Virus record (IMG/VR): IMGVR_UViG_3300032282_000045
Location: 1-35,338 of that record
DNA length: 35,338 nucleotides
Reading direction: 5' to 3' (one strand)
Source of the DNA: a virus
The position numbers and the translations under genes are program-made. The notes under the pieces are model-generated. The model saw only the letters and a list, made by a program, of their open reading frames with translations. It did not search any database and was not told the DNA's origin. Shown one piece after another: positions 23,833-31,338 of the stretch. Numbering within the stretch: the first letter of the stretch is position 1; each line of letters begins with the position of its first letter.

Positions 23833-23854
23833 GCTGCCAAGGTCGGGTGGCAGC
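23833..23854 (-). terminator. Inverted repeat in the 50-base intergenic gap, possible attenuator or processing site
   Basis: GCTGCCA and TGGCAGC form a perfect 7-bp stem around an 8-base loop. This lies between the stop of the 106-aa gene and the start of the 78-aa gene. In the RNA it is followed by ACAUUAAAGG rather than a U-tract, so it is a weak candidate for intrinsic termination. It may instead separate fiber and lysis gene expression or protect an RNA end. Confidence 0.45.
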
Positions 23855-23865
23855 TTCCCGTTAAC

Positions 23866-24186
23866 TTAGGGTGTGGCCCAAGGCAAAGCTGTATCGGCAG
23901 GGCTGACAGGTGGTGTAATCATGCTGTCGATTTGTCCCTGCACACAGGCTTGTGCGCTTGCAATCTGCTCGGCAGGAATCCAACCAATGACGGTGGCTTC
24001 TGTCAGGCTGGCGTAGGGGATAAATGCACCCTCTTGGTCAGCAGAGTTAAACTGCGTGTTGCCACCGATAGAGGCGGTGTTAGCGCCATCTACGCCTGTG
24101 ACTTCCCACACAGCATTGACCACATAGTTAGGGTCAGGCTGTTGCAGGGTGTACATTGCTGTGATGCGGGTTGTAAAAGTGGTCAT
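23866..24186 (-). CDS. Small protein downstream of the tail fiber, unknown function
   Basis: A 106-aa protein. The N-terminal half looks like a short beta sheet (TTFTTRITAMYTLQQPDP, NAVWEVTGVDG, IGGNTQF), followed by a helix-rich segment (IGWIPAEQIASAQACVQGQI) and a Pro-rich end with PWATP. Such small proteins often follow fiber genes in phage genomes and may help fiber assembly or simply be virion components. I do not recognise a characterised homologue. The ATG is preceded by GAAAGGTAA, and it lies 15 bases after the fiber gene's stop, so it is in the same transcript. Confidence 0.72.
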   Translation of the reverse strand: MTTFTTRITAMYTLQQPDPNYVVNAVWEVTGVDGANTASIGGNTQFNSADQEGAFIPYASLTEATVIGWIPAEQIASAQACVQGQIDSMITPPVSPADTALPWATP

Positions 24187-24201
24187 GATTTACCTTTCAG
24201 T

Positions 24202-27200
24202 TTAAAGATTAGCGGCATCCAAACGTGCCTTGAGGGATTCAATGATTACTTGTTGTTCTTGGATGGCTTTGATGCACAAAGAAACCATATTTCCATAAGC
24301 CAAAGCGTCTGGTGTTCCATCGTCAGCATATTGAACAAACTCAGTCAATCCTGCTGCGTGTACTTCTTCAGCAATCAAGCCGCCATAAACAATGCCAGCC
24401 TCATTTTCGTTTTTGCTTTCGTAAGTAACAGGACGCAACTGAAGAACATCAGCAAGTCCATGCACAGCAACTTGAACATTTTGTTTGTATTTCAACGATG
24501 AAGTTGAACGATAGAAGCCGCCATCTGAACCAACAACCATATTGGCAGAAGCGCCGCCTGTTATGTTGTAAACGCCTTGACTATAAATGCGTTGGTTGTT
24601 GTCGGCTTGTTGAACAATATTCCCAGTATTATCTATGTAAACCCGTGGATTCCCATCCCCATCAGACAGCACGATGTAGTTGCTTGATGTGCGAATGTCT
24701 AGGCCACCTATGTTGCCGTTGTACGCACCAATGATGGTGTTCTTTGCGCCTGTGGTGACTTGTGCGCCAGCGGCATAAGATTGACCAGCACCAATAAAAG
24801 TATTGCTATGTCCAGTTGTTAAACTGTATCCAGTTTGGTAGCCCACACAAGTATTAGCCGCAGTAGCCGCAGATACAGCAGATGTATAACCAGCTTGATA
24901 TCCAATAAAGGTGTTGTAAGCACCAGTCGTGTTTGTATACCCCGCCTGAAAACCTAAAGCAGTATTGTTAGATGCTGTGGTGTTGGAGCGAAGCGATTGA
25001 TGTCCGACAGCCGTATTGTAAGACGCTGTGGTATTGAGTAGTAGTGCCTCGCGACCAATCGCCGTATTAGAACTTCCTGTTGTGGTCTCCTGTGCGGCGG
25101 ATGTACCAAACGCAGAGTTTGAAGCACCTGTGCTGTTGTAGTACAGAGTGTTTTCGCCAGTTCCTGTGTTACCCGAACCCGTTGTATTCGATTTTAGTGA
25201 ACTAGTCCCAACTGCAACAAGACTTGAACCTGTTGTATTACTGTACGCCGCCTGATAACCCACAGCCACGTTGTTGGATGCCGTGGTATTGGAAGCTAAA
25301 GCCGCCTCGCCAACAGCGGTGTTTTGATTGCCAGTTGTGTTTGTTGTAAGAGCGCCATTACCAATAGCAACGCCAGATACACCAGTTGATGTATTTCTAG
25401 CGGCTTGATGTCCAACAGCAACCAAATAACCGCCAGTAGAAGCATAACCAGCTTGATAGCCAATAAGCGTTAATTGAGTGGCAACAGTATTGTTATACCC
25501 CGCCTGATAACCTACAGCAGTGTTGTTTGATGCTGTGGTGTTGCTTTGCAAAGCACGATTGCCGTAAGCAGTGTTGTTATTGCCGGTGGTATTGCTCAAC
25601 AAAGTCAAAAATCCAACCGCAGAGTTTTCACTGCCTGTTGTGTTTGAAGCCAAAGCCGATGAGCCAAAAGCGTTGTTTTGTGCGCCAGTGGTGTTTGAGT
25701 ACATCGTTGAACTTGCAAATCCAAGGGTAGAAGAACCCATTGCCGTGTTGTTTGCACCTGTAGTATTCAAGTACAAAACCTGAGTACCAACAGCAGTGTT
25801 AGTGCTTGCTGTCGTATTGTTGTAAAGCGCCGCAACACCTACTGCGGTGTTAGCGCCTCCAGTTGTATTTGTCGCCAAAGCACCAATGCCAAAAGCGGCG
25901 TTGTCAGTTCCTGTCGTGTTTGCAGACAGTGCGGCGTTGTAGTTGGTGTCATCACCACCGCCCACGGCTGTATTTCGAGCGCCTGTATTTACAGCAAGCG
26001 CACGATAACCAACGGCTGTAATACCAATTGCGGTTGTACTTGCGGCGGCGGCATTGACGCCTATGGCGGTGTTTTTAGACGCCGTGGTGTTGGCAGTAAG
26101 AGCGCCGTACCCAATAGCGACATTGCTTGCGCCAGTCGTATTTGCGTATAGAGCCGTAACACCTACCGCAGTGTTGGTAGAGCCAGTCGTATTGCTATAC
26201 CCAGCCTGATAACCTACAGCAGTGTTGTAGGATGCTGTGGTGTTGGCTTGTAGCGTTTCATGGCCGATAGCCACGTTGTAACTTCCAGTTGAATTGGCAT
26301 ACAAAGCCGCAACACCGCCAGCAAAGTTTCTTGTGCCAGTCGTGTTGCTATATGCGGCTTGATAACCAATAGCGGTATTTTGTGATGCTGTGGTGTTGGC
26401 GTTAAGCGCTTGACGACCAATAGCTGTGTTGTTTGAGCCAGTGGTGTTTGTATATAGCGTGTTGTCCCCCACAGCAACGTTTAGTGTGCCAGTTGTGTTG
26501 CTATAAGCAGCGGCAGTTCCTACGGCAGTATTAGAAGCGCCAGTAGTGTTGCTGTATAAAGATAAAGAGCCAATTGCTGTTGTCTGTGCCGCAGTATTGG
26601 CATAAGCCGATTGATACCCAACAGCCACATTGTTTGATGCTGTGGTGTTGGCTCTTAATGCTTCTGAACCAATAGCCGTATTGGATGAACCAGTAGTATT
26701 TAGCTGTAGAGCGCCATAAACAGCGCCCCCACCACTGCCTAATGCCACATTGTTATTACCGGTTGTGTTTGCATACAGGGCCAAACCACCAACAGCCGCA
26801 TTGTATTGACCGCCAGCAGAACTATATAAAGCCCTGTCACCAATAGCAGTTAAAGCTATTCCTGTTGTATTGGTATAAGCCGCTTGATAGCCTATTGCAG
26901 TATTAGCAGATGCCGCACCCCCAGCCGTAGTGTTTGAATAAGCGGCTTGGTATCCAACGGCTGTGTTGTTAGAGGCTGTGGTGTTGTTTTGAAGCGAACC
27001 ATAACCCAAGCCAGTATTGTTAGCGCCTGTGGTATTGGTGTACAGGGCATTGATGCCAAGCGCCAAATTGTTTGCGCCAGTAGTGTTGCTATACAAAGCG
27101 TAATTACCAACAGCAATACCACCAGATGCTGTTGTGTTTGAACGCAAAGTATCGCGACCAATTGCGGTGTTATCTGTGCCGCTGGTGTTTACTAGCAGTG

Positions 27201-27849
27201 CGTTATATCCAATTGCAGTATGGCTTGTGCCAGTATTTGATCCAGCTAAAGCGGCATTACCAACCGCAGTATTGGTAGACACAGCACCTGCGCCACGACC
27301 TACTGTAATACCGTAAACAGTCAGGTCAGTACCAGAGTACAGAAGGTTGGCAGAGTCAGTCTCAAGACCGCCAGTGGTGGAATACACCACACGACCAGAT
27401 GTCAGGCCGGTATTGGTAATAGACGTAAACACGCCCGCACCAGAGGTATTACTCACCTTCACAAAGTCAGAGCCGTTCCATGCACAAACAGCAGACTCAC
27501 CAGCGACAATCGTCACGCCAGTCGTTGGGCCAGCACCGACCAACTTGACAGAGTAGCCGCCTGTGGTGGCGTTGATAACCGTATAAACCTTTGACTGCGC
27601 AGGAGCTGTAACCGTACGCAATGCCGTACGCGCACCGGAGAAGAGCAGAATGGCTTCACGGGCCGTATTAGCCGCGCCTGTGGTTGTGGTCAGTGTGACA
27701 TCAGTATCAGTGCTGACGTTAGTCGTACCGGCAATAGAAGAGTCAAGCAGCGATGTAATGCTGTTGTTGACAATATCACCCCATGTACCGCTCAGTTCGC
27801 CTGTGACTGGGAGGGCTAACCCCAAGAGTGATGTGTATGCTGTAGTCAT
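24202..27849 (-). CDS. Tail fiber/spike with YadA-like repeats and S74 self-cleaving chaperone domain
   Basis: A 1215-aa protein, likely the receptor-binding fiber. Residues 1-150 are a beta-rich virion-attachment-type head (WGDIVNNSITSLLDSSIAG, KVYTVINATTGGYSVKL). Residues about 193-1045 are about fifty copies of a 17-residue unit, NTT(G/A)xxNxA(I/V)Gxx(A/S)Lxx, the pattern of trimeric YadA-like head repeats, often with GYQAAYS or GYQAGY in alternate units. A short beta linker follows. From S1117 (SSLKYK) to the end is a Peptidase_S74-type intramolecular chaperone, with YGGLIAEEV and a final coiled coil with IQEQQ. In this family a Ser/Lys pair cuts the chaperone off after trimerisation; S1117 or S1118 and the nearby Lys are the candidates. 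AGGAG overlaps the previous stop, six bases from the ATG. Confidence 0.9.
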   Translation of the reverse strand: MTTAYTSLLGLALPVTGELSGTWGDIVNNSITSLLDSSIAGTTNVSTDTDVTLTTTTGAANTAREAILLFSGARTALRTVTAPAQSKVYTVINATTGGYSVKLVGAGPTTGVTIVAGESAVCAWNGSDFVKVSNTSGAGVFTSITNTGLTSGRVVYSTTGGLETDSANLLYSGTDLTVYGITVGRGAGAVSTNTAVGNAALAGSNTGTSHTAIGYNALLVNTSGTDNTAIGRDTLRSNTTASGGIAVGNYALYSNTTGANNLALGINALYTNTTGANNTGLGYGSLQNNTTASNNTAVGYQAAYSNTTAGGAASANTAIGYQAAYTNTTGIALTAIGDRALYSSAGGQYNAAVGGLALYANTTGNNNVALGSGGGAVYGALQLNTTGSSNTAIGSEALRANTTASNNVAVGYQSAYANTAAQTTAIGSLSLYSNTTGASNTAVGTAAAYSNTTGTLNVAVGDNTLYTNTTGSNNTAIGRQALNANTTASQNTAIGYQAAYSNTTGTRNFAGGVAALYANSTGSYNVAIGHETLQANTTASYNTAVGYQAGYSNTTGSTNTAVGVTALYANTTGASNVAIGYGALTANTTASKNTAIGVNAAAASTTAIGITAVGYRALAVNTGARNTAVGGGDDTNYNAALSANTTGTDNAAFGIGALATNTTGGANTAVGVAALYNNTTASTNTAVGTQVLYLNTTGANNTAMGSSTLGFASSTMYSNTTGAQNNAFGSSALASNTTGSENSAVGFLTLLSNTTGNNNTAYGNRALQSNTTASNNTAVGYQAGYNNTVATQLTLIGYQAGYASTGGYLVAVGHQAARNTSTGVSGVAIGNGALTTNTTGNQNTAVGEAALASNTTASNNVAVGYQAAYSNTTGSSLVAVGTSSLKSNTTGSGNTGTGENTLYYNSTGASNSAFGTSAAQETTTGSSNTAIGREALLLNTTASYNTAVGHQSLRSNTTASNNTALGFQAGYTNTTGAYNTFIGYQAGYTSAVSAATAANTCVGYQTGYSLTTGHSNTFIGAGQSYAAGAQVTTGAKNTIIGAYNGNIGGLDIRTSSNYIVLSDGDGNPRVYIDNTGNIVQQADNNQRIYSQGVYNITGGASANMVVGSDGGFYRSTSSLKYKQNVQVAVHGLADVLQLRPVTYESKNENEAGIVYGGLIAEEVHAAGLTEFVQYADDGTPDALAYGNMVSLCIKAIQEQQVIIESLKARLDAANL
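24715..27273 (-). repeat. Array of about fifty 51-bp coding repeats (17 aa each)
   Basis: The fiber gene is built here from in-frame 51-base direct repeats, each coding the NTTGxxNTAIGxxAL-type unit. Units often alternate, with every second or third carrying GYQ(A/S)(A/G)Y. Copies differ at the DNA level, mainly at variable positions, so the array is old rather than a recent expansion, but blocks are similar enough to recombine. Confidence 0.9.
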
Positions 27850-27858
27850 TTAATGCTC

Positions 27859-28641
27859 CTAATTCGTGTCGATCTGTGTCCATCCAGCACTCTGGACGTC
27901 ATTAATCTGTGTCCAGCCTGGAGACTGAACGTTGTTGATATTTTGCCAGTTTGCAGTCTGCGTGTCATCAATAATTTCCCACAAAGGCCGTCCCATTACT
28001 AAATCAGATATTGTCGCCAATTCAACCACAGAAGCCATGAATTGCGCTACCGCCGCATCAACATCTGACACCGTAGCAGACTCTGAAATAACACCGCTAA
28101 ATGTAACCCCAGCACTCACAGTCTCACTGCCTGTCGCTGTCTCGCTAACAGAAGCATTGACCGATGTATTTGCGTCTACGCTGTCAGTTCCTGTCGCTGT
28201 TTCAACAATAAACGCTAAGAACGTAAACGCTGAACTTGTTGCATCCGTGCCAGTTGCTGACTCAAGTATCTGACCCAAGAAATTAGCAAATGCCGCAGTG
28301 GAATCTGACCCAGTAGCAATCTCGCTAACTGATACCCCATATGTTGGGATGGCACTAATCGCATCACTACCTGTCGCTGACTCACTAACCGCAGTTCCAA
28401 ACGTTGCCGTTGCACTTATTGCGTCTGTACCTGTACTTGTCTCACTAACCGCCGCACCGAACGTAGACAGTGCACTAATAGCATCCGATCCTGTGGCAGT
28501 CTCACTGACCGCCGCCAGAACACTAACAACTGAAGAAGGGGCATCTGTCCCTGTCGCAGTTTCAGCAACACTCCGGTCATAGACTGAATCACCCCAGCCA
28601 GCCTGACCCCATGCGCCAGAACTCCAGCCGCCTTCAGCCAT
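27859..28641 (-). CDS. Repeat-built tail/fiber-associated protein
   Basis: A 260-aa protein made almost wholly of three kinds of repeat. Residues 6, 11 and 16 are Trp in a GxW five-residue pattern. From residue 25 to about 216 there are ten units of exactly 20 residues, consensus (V/I)SE(T/S)ATG(S/T)DAxSAxxTFxxA. Residues 221-257 hold Trp every 11 residues (221, 232, 243, 254) in W(T/Q)xI(N/D)(N/D)VQSxG. It has no Cys and few Lys. The design suggests a beta-solenoid or fibrous shaft piece, probably acting with the neighbouring fiber. The ATG has GAGG seven to ten bases upstream. I do not know a characterised family. Confidence 0.8.
   Translation of the reverse strand: MAEGGWSSGAWGQAGWGDSVYDRSVAETATGTDAPSSVVSVLAAVSETATGSDAISALSTFGAAVSETSTGTDAISATATFGTAVSESATGSDAISAIPTYGVSVSEIATGSDSTAAFANFLGQILESATGTDATSSAFTFLAFIVETATGTDSVDANTSVNASVSETATGSETVSAGVTFSGVISESATVSDVDAAVAQFMASVVELATISDLVMGRPLWEIIDDTQTANWQNINNVQSPGWTQINDVQSAGWTQIDTN
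27994..28569 (-). repeat. Ten tandem 60-bp coding repeats (20 aa each)
   Basis: The repeat positions are in exact register: Val or Ile at residues 25, 45, 65, 85, 105, 125, 145, 165, 185 and 205, each followed by (S/A/L/E/V)E(T/S/I/L)(A/S)T. Central copies are closest; the last two copies diverge. No indels break the 60-base period. Confidence 0.88.
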
Positions 28642-28648
28642 TTAGACC

Positions 28649-29227
28649 TCAAGCAGCCAAACTGAACGTATACGTTACAGAGATAATGTCGCCAGATACC
28701 ACTGAGCGATCACCGGGCGAACTAAAGTCAGACGCAGAGAACAACGTGCCAGTCGTACCACTCTTAGCACTACCGCTCGTCAGAAACGCACCGCCAACAG
28801 TTGATGTAGCATTGATGTTAAACGTAGCAGGCGAGGCCGCATTTGTCACCACAGAAGGATTCGCAGTAGTTGCTGTTACAAAAGTAGCGGCTACACGAGT
28901 TGAATTGCTGTACGGCACAACCTCAGTCCAGCCAGCGTGAGAAGACATAGTGTCACCAGCCGCAGGCGTATTAGAAGCGCCAGCACCGTACAAACCAATG
29001 TACCAAGTGGTAATCTGGGCTACTGAAGTCAAAGCAGTTCCGGCCATGTAAGCCAGACCAGCGTTAACTACCAAGTTCTTTGACTCAGCAGACCACTTCA
29101 AATTGCCGTCTTTATCATGGCATTTAACGTGGTAAACACCGGTAGCTTTGGCTTGCTCGCCTGACTGGGTGCCAGCAATAAGACCGCTAGAAATATGGTC
29201 AGTTACTTTAAGTTTCTCTGTGGTCAT
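28649..29227 (-). CDS. Beta-rich virion protein, probable tail/fiber component
   Basis: A 192-aa protein. It starts with a polar segment, then YHVKCHDKDGNLKWSAESKNLVVNAGL and WYIGLYGAG, a pattern I recall from small structural proteins near phage fibers. The remainder is Ser/Thr/Ala-rich beta strands ending in DIISVTYTFSL, which is typical of jelly-roll or immunoglobulin-like decoration proteins. A near-perfect AAGGAG lies before the ATG. It is in the run of fiber genes, ten bases from the preceding gene. Role in the virion is inferred. Confidence 0.75.
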   Translation of the reverse strand: MTTEKLKVTDHISSGLIAGTQSGEQAKATGVYHVKCHDKDGNLKWSAESKNLVVNAGLAYMAGTALTSVAQITTWYIGLYGAGASNTPAAGDTMSSHAGWTEVVPYSNSTRVAATFVTATTANPSVVTNAASPATFNINATSTVGGAFLTSGSAKSGTTGTLFSASDFSSPGDRSVVSGDIISVTYTFSLAA

Positions 29228-29236
29228 ATTGACTCC

Positions 29237-29653
29237 TTAATTAGAAGAACGAATTAACGCCGCCGATGCCGTATTGGCTGGCATTGTGATTGTGAAAGTG
29301 GTTGTTGATGTCTTATCAGATCCAAAGTCCAACACGGCAATAGCTTTATTACCCTGCGTCACGTTATAAATCAAAGCACACCTAGCTGTTAATGCCGCCG
29401 TCCACGATATATTGGGAAACCCAACATAAGCCGTAAACCCAGAGGAATTAACAGTAACAGGCGTCAATATAGATCCACCAGCTGTATATCCAGTAGCCAC
29501 AACTTCATTCGTAGAAGAGTAAACAGTAGTCGCCTCATTTAAATTGGCGCTGGCCGTATACAAGGCAATTTTGATTACATCAGTTGTAAGATCATGAATG
29601 CCCTGATACAGCTCGGCTTTAAAACTGGTTGTTTGGGTTTGAACAATACTCAT
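29237..29653 (-). CDS. Small beta-rich structural protein of the tail region
   Basis: A 138-aa protein beginning with a polar segment and FKAELYQGIHDLTTDVIKIALYTASANL, then TNEVVATGYTAGGSIL and a series of beta strands. The line (D)VIKIALYTxxAxLxxxTTxY with xGYxxGG is a recurrent pattern in small phage structural proteins of unknown role that sit between connector and fiber genes. Its ATG overlaps the adaptor gene's stop as ATGA, so it is made in step with the adaptor. No enzyme motif is present. Confidence 0.75.
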   Translation of the reverse strand: MSIVQTQTTSFKAELYQGIHDLTTDVIKIALYTASANLNEATTVYSSTNEVVATGYTAGGSILTPVTVNSSGFTAYVGFPNISWTAALTARCALIYNVTQGNKAIAVLDFGSDKTSTTTFTITMPANTASAALIRSSN

Positions 29654-30489
29654 GATACAGACAACCTAACTTGTCCATCCCTGTACGCATCAGCACGTTG
29701 CTTACCGTCCGATAGATTTTTGTACAAAGCAATAGCTTGAACGTAACGACTTTGAGCAAGTTGAACCATATCTGTCTCACCCTTCATGTACATATACGCT
29801 TCGCAAATCGTACCGTACAAGAGCACAGAATCAAAGTTATCACCCAACCATGTAGTACCAGCAGTAACAATAGACTCAGGATAGTAGTTGTAATGAAGCT
29901 CTGCGTTGTAGGCGGCGGCAGGCGTAGGACCAACAATAAACGTTAACTCGTTTACATCGTCCGAGCGGGGACCAAAGATTGCATAGTGTTTAGGCTCACT
30001 TAACTGAGCTGTCAAAGGATATGCTTCACGAATGAAGTTCACATCTTTGTTAAGCAAATACAAATAGTCGCCTTGGAACACCACAGAGCCAGATACAGTT
30101 CCGACATTAACAGTTGTTAATGTGACCGTTGTTCCTGAAATGCTACGCACTTGAGCGTTAGTACCAATACCAGTACCTGTAACCTGTTGGTTTACAGCAA
30201 TACCTGTAGTACTTGCTACAACAATTGTTTTTTGACCGGCCGTACCAGTCGCAGTCGTAGTATTGTATGGATACACAGCAAGGCTATATACCGACAAGAA
30301 ATCAGATGGGCACTGAAGATACTTGTTGGCCGTAGTCAAAAAACCTGTCACATTCTTCCGCAAATTAGCAGGCTGCGCACTGTTATAAATGCGTTGCTCC
30401 GCTTGACGGATGAACGTATTCATGTCGTCAGTTGGGAATGAGTTCTCGCAGTAGTTGCTTACCTCAGTGACAAGCTGGGTGTAGTTCAT
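29650..30489 (-). CDS. Head-tail adaptor protein (SU10-adaptor-like) with inserted beta module
   Basis: A 279-aa protein. The N-terminal helical region (MNYTQLVTEVSNYCEN, FIRQAEQRIYN) and the C-terminal helices (LLYGTICEAYMYMKGETDM, AQSRYVQAIALYKNL) match the adaptor proteins that form the ring beneath the portal in podovirus-like phages. PSDFLSVYSL, FIREAYP, PKHYAIFGP and HYNYYPES are characteristic segments between. Residues about 77-139 (GQKTIVVASTTGIAVNQQV, GTTVTLTT) look like a separate beta module inserted into the adaptor core; most adaptors of this kind are shorter. ATGA overlaps link it on both sides. Family call is moderately sure. Confidence 0.75.
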   Translation of the reverse strand: MNYTQLVTEVSNYCENSFPTDDMNTFIRQAEQRIYNSAQPANLRKNVTGFLTTANKYLQCPSDFLSVYSLAVYPYNTTTATGTAGQKTIVVASTTGIAVNQQVTGTGIGTNAQVRSISGTTVTLTTVNVGTVSGSVVFQGDYLYLLNKDVNFIREAYPLTAQLSEPKHYAIFGPRSDDVNELTFIVGPTPAAAYNAELHYNYYPESIVTAGTTWLGDNFDSVLLYGTICEAYMYMKGETDMVQLAQSRYVQAIALYKNLSDGKQRADAYRDGQVRLSVS

Positions 30490-30749
30490 GCCATTGGGCC
30501 CCTTGACATAACACCTTTAGTAGCCGCACCAGTACCGCGCATCTTAATTCCAGACGTTTTAGGCTCACCACCAGAAGATTTATTGATGTTACCTACAGTC
30601 ATTTCAACTGTATCAGCACGGCTCATGTTTTTACCAGAGCCAGGATTCTCTTTAGGAGCAACCTTCTCGCCCTTCATAGTGTGTGGAGGAGCATAAACGC
30701 TGGCATTACCAACTTCTTTACCCATCATCATTTTGCTGTATTTAGCCAT
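30486..30749 (-). CDS. Small basic phage protein of unknown function
   Basis: An 87-aa Lys/Met/Gly-rich protein starting MAKYSKMMMGKEVGNASVYA, with SGKNMSRADTVEMT and a C-terminus KMRGTGAATKGVMSRGPMA. I chose the ATG at 30749, which has GAGG eight to eleven bases upstream; a GTG 39 bases earlier would overlap the previous gene heavily and is less likely. It is predicted to be largely disordered. The RGTGAATKG ending faintly recalls the GDGIA..GKT module of its neighbours. Its stop overlaps the adaptor ATG. Confidence 0.7.
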   Translation of the reverse strand: MAKYSKMMMGKEVGNASVYAPPHTMKGEKVAPKENPGSGKNMSRADTVEMTVGNINKSSGGEPKTSGIKMRGTGAATKGVMSRGPMA

Positions 30750-30750
30750 T

Positions 30751-30939
30751 TTAGCCTCGCTTTTGTGCTGCAATTTTTGCCAAACCACGGCCCATTTTCT
30801 TCATGTCAGCATTGGTTTTGCCAACATTACCATGTATGGGTCCAGTCTGAGTTTTTGCTTTGGGTCCGCTATTGCCCAAATTCTTGCCTTCGGTCTTGCC
30901 TTTTTTAGCGATGCCGTCTGCTGATCGTGTGTATGCCAT
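30751..30939 (-). CDS. 62-aa basic protein with N-terminal DGIA/GKT module
   Basis: A strongly basic Gly/Lys-rich 62-aa protein. Residues 6-18 read SADGIAKKGKTEG, the same module that ends three larger proteins encoded 2-3 kb upstream. The rest is Lys/Asn/Gly-rich, with MKKMGRGLAKIAAQKRG at the end, possibly nucleic-acid binding. The start has AGGAG overlapping the previous stop. No known family; disordered. Confidence 0.7.
   Translation of the reverse strand: MAYTRSADGIAKKGKTEGKNLGNSGPKAKTQTGPIHGNVGKTNADMKKMGRGLAKIAAQKRG
30886..30924 (-). repeat. GDGIA/GKT module, copy D (N-terminal)
   Basis: Encodes SADGIAKKGKTEG at residues 6-18 of the 62-aa protein, the only copy at an N-terminus. Confidence 0.75.
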
Positions 30940-30948
30940 GTTTAGCTC

Positions 30949-31338
30949 CTATGAAACTGTAATCGTTACTGTACCAACTTCTGCCGTTCCTACCAAGTAG
31001 TTTGGTGTTAAATATGTATCATATTCACTAGCACCACCAACTGGAAACCAACCCCATTGAATGTCCCGTGAGCCACCTGTTAAATTACCCGCCGTATTCA
31101 AACCAGCCGTCACATACGTTGTGTCTGGCCGTGGCTGATACAAAGCCTGTGGATCATTAACAGGATACATTCCCAATTGCAACTGCGGTTGATCTGGGTC
31201 CCAACAAGCATCACAAACTTTAAGCTGATAAAGCTTGGTCTTAATGACCTCCATCTTTAACTGCTTTAACTTGTAACGCTGGCCACACCGATCACATTCG
31301 GCAATAGCATATTTACCGGATGCAAACGGTGTTGTCAT
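30949..31338 (-). CDS. Zinc-ribbon-containing structural-operon protein
   Basis: A 129-aa protein with CDRC at residues 15-18 and CDAC at 42-45, the four-cysteine layout of a zinc ribbon. Between and around them are YKLKQLKMEVIKTKLYQLK basic strands. The C-terminal half is Pro/Gly/Thr-rich, with MYPVNDPQALYQPRPDTTYV and IQWGWFPVGG, and ends in short strands (EVGTVTITVS). Its start forms a TAATG overlap with the preceding connector-type gene. A zinc-binding module in this tail region could bind DNA or brace a connector ring; no function is known to me. Confidence 0.78.
   Translation of the reverse strand: MTTPFASGKYAIAECDRCGQRYKLKQLKMEVIKTKLYQLKVCDACWDPDQPQLQLGMYPVNDPQALYQPRPDTTYVTAGLNTAGNLTGGSRDIQWGWFPVGGASEYDTYLTPNYLVGTAEVGTVTITVS

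Noticed and set aside
24715-27273. CRISPR-like array
   Set aside because: The direct repeats are contiguous 51-base coding units in one long frame, without spacers or palindromic repeats.
30749-30788. GTG start giving 13 more residues to the 87-aa protein
   Set aside because: It would overlap the preceding gene by 38 bases; the ATG at 30749 has GAGG and sits one base past the stop.
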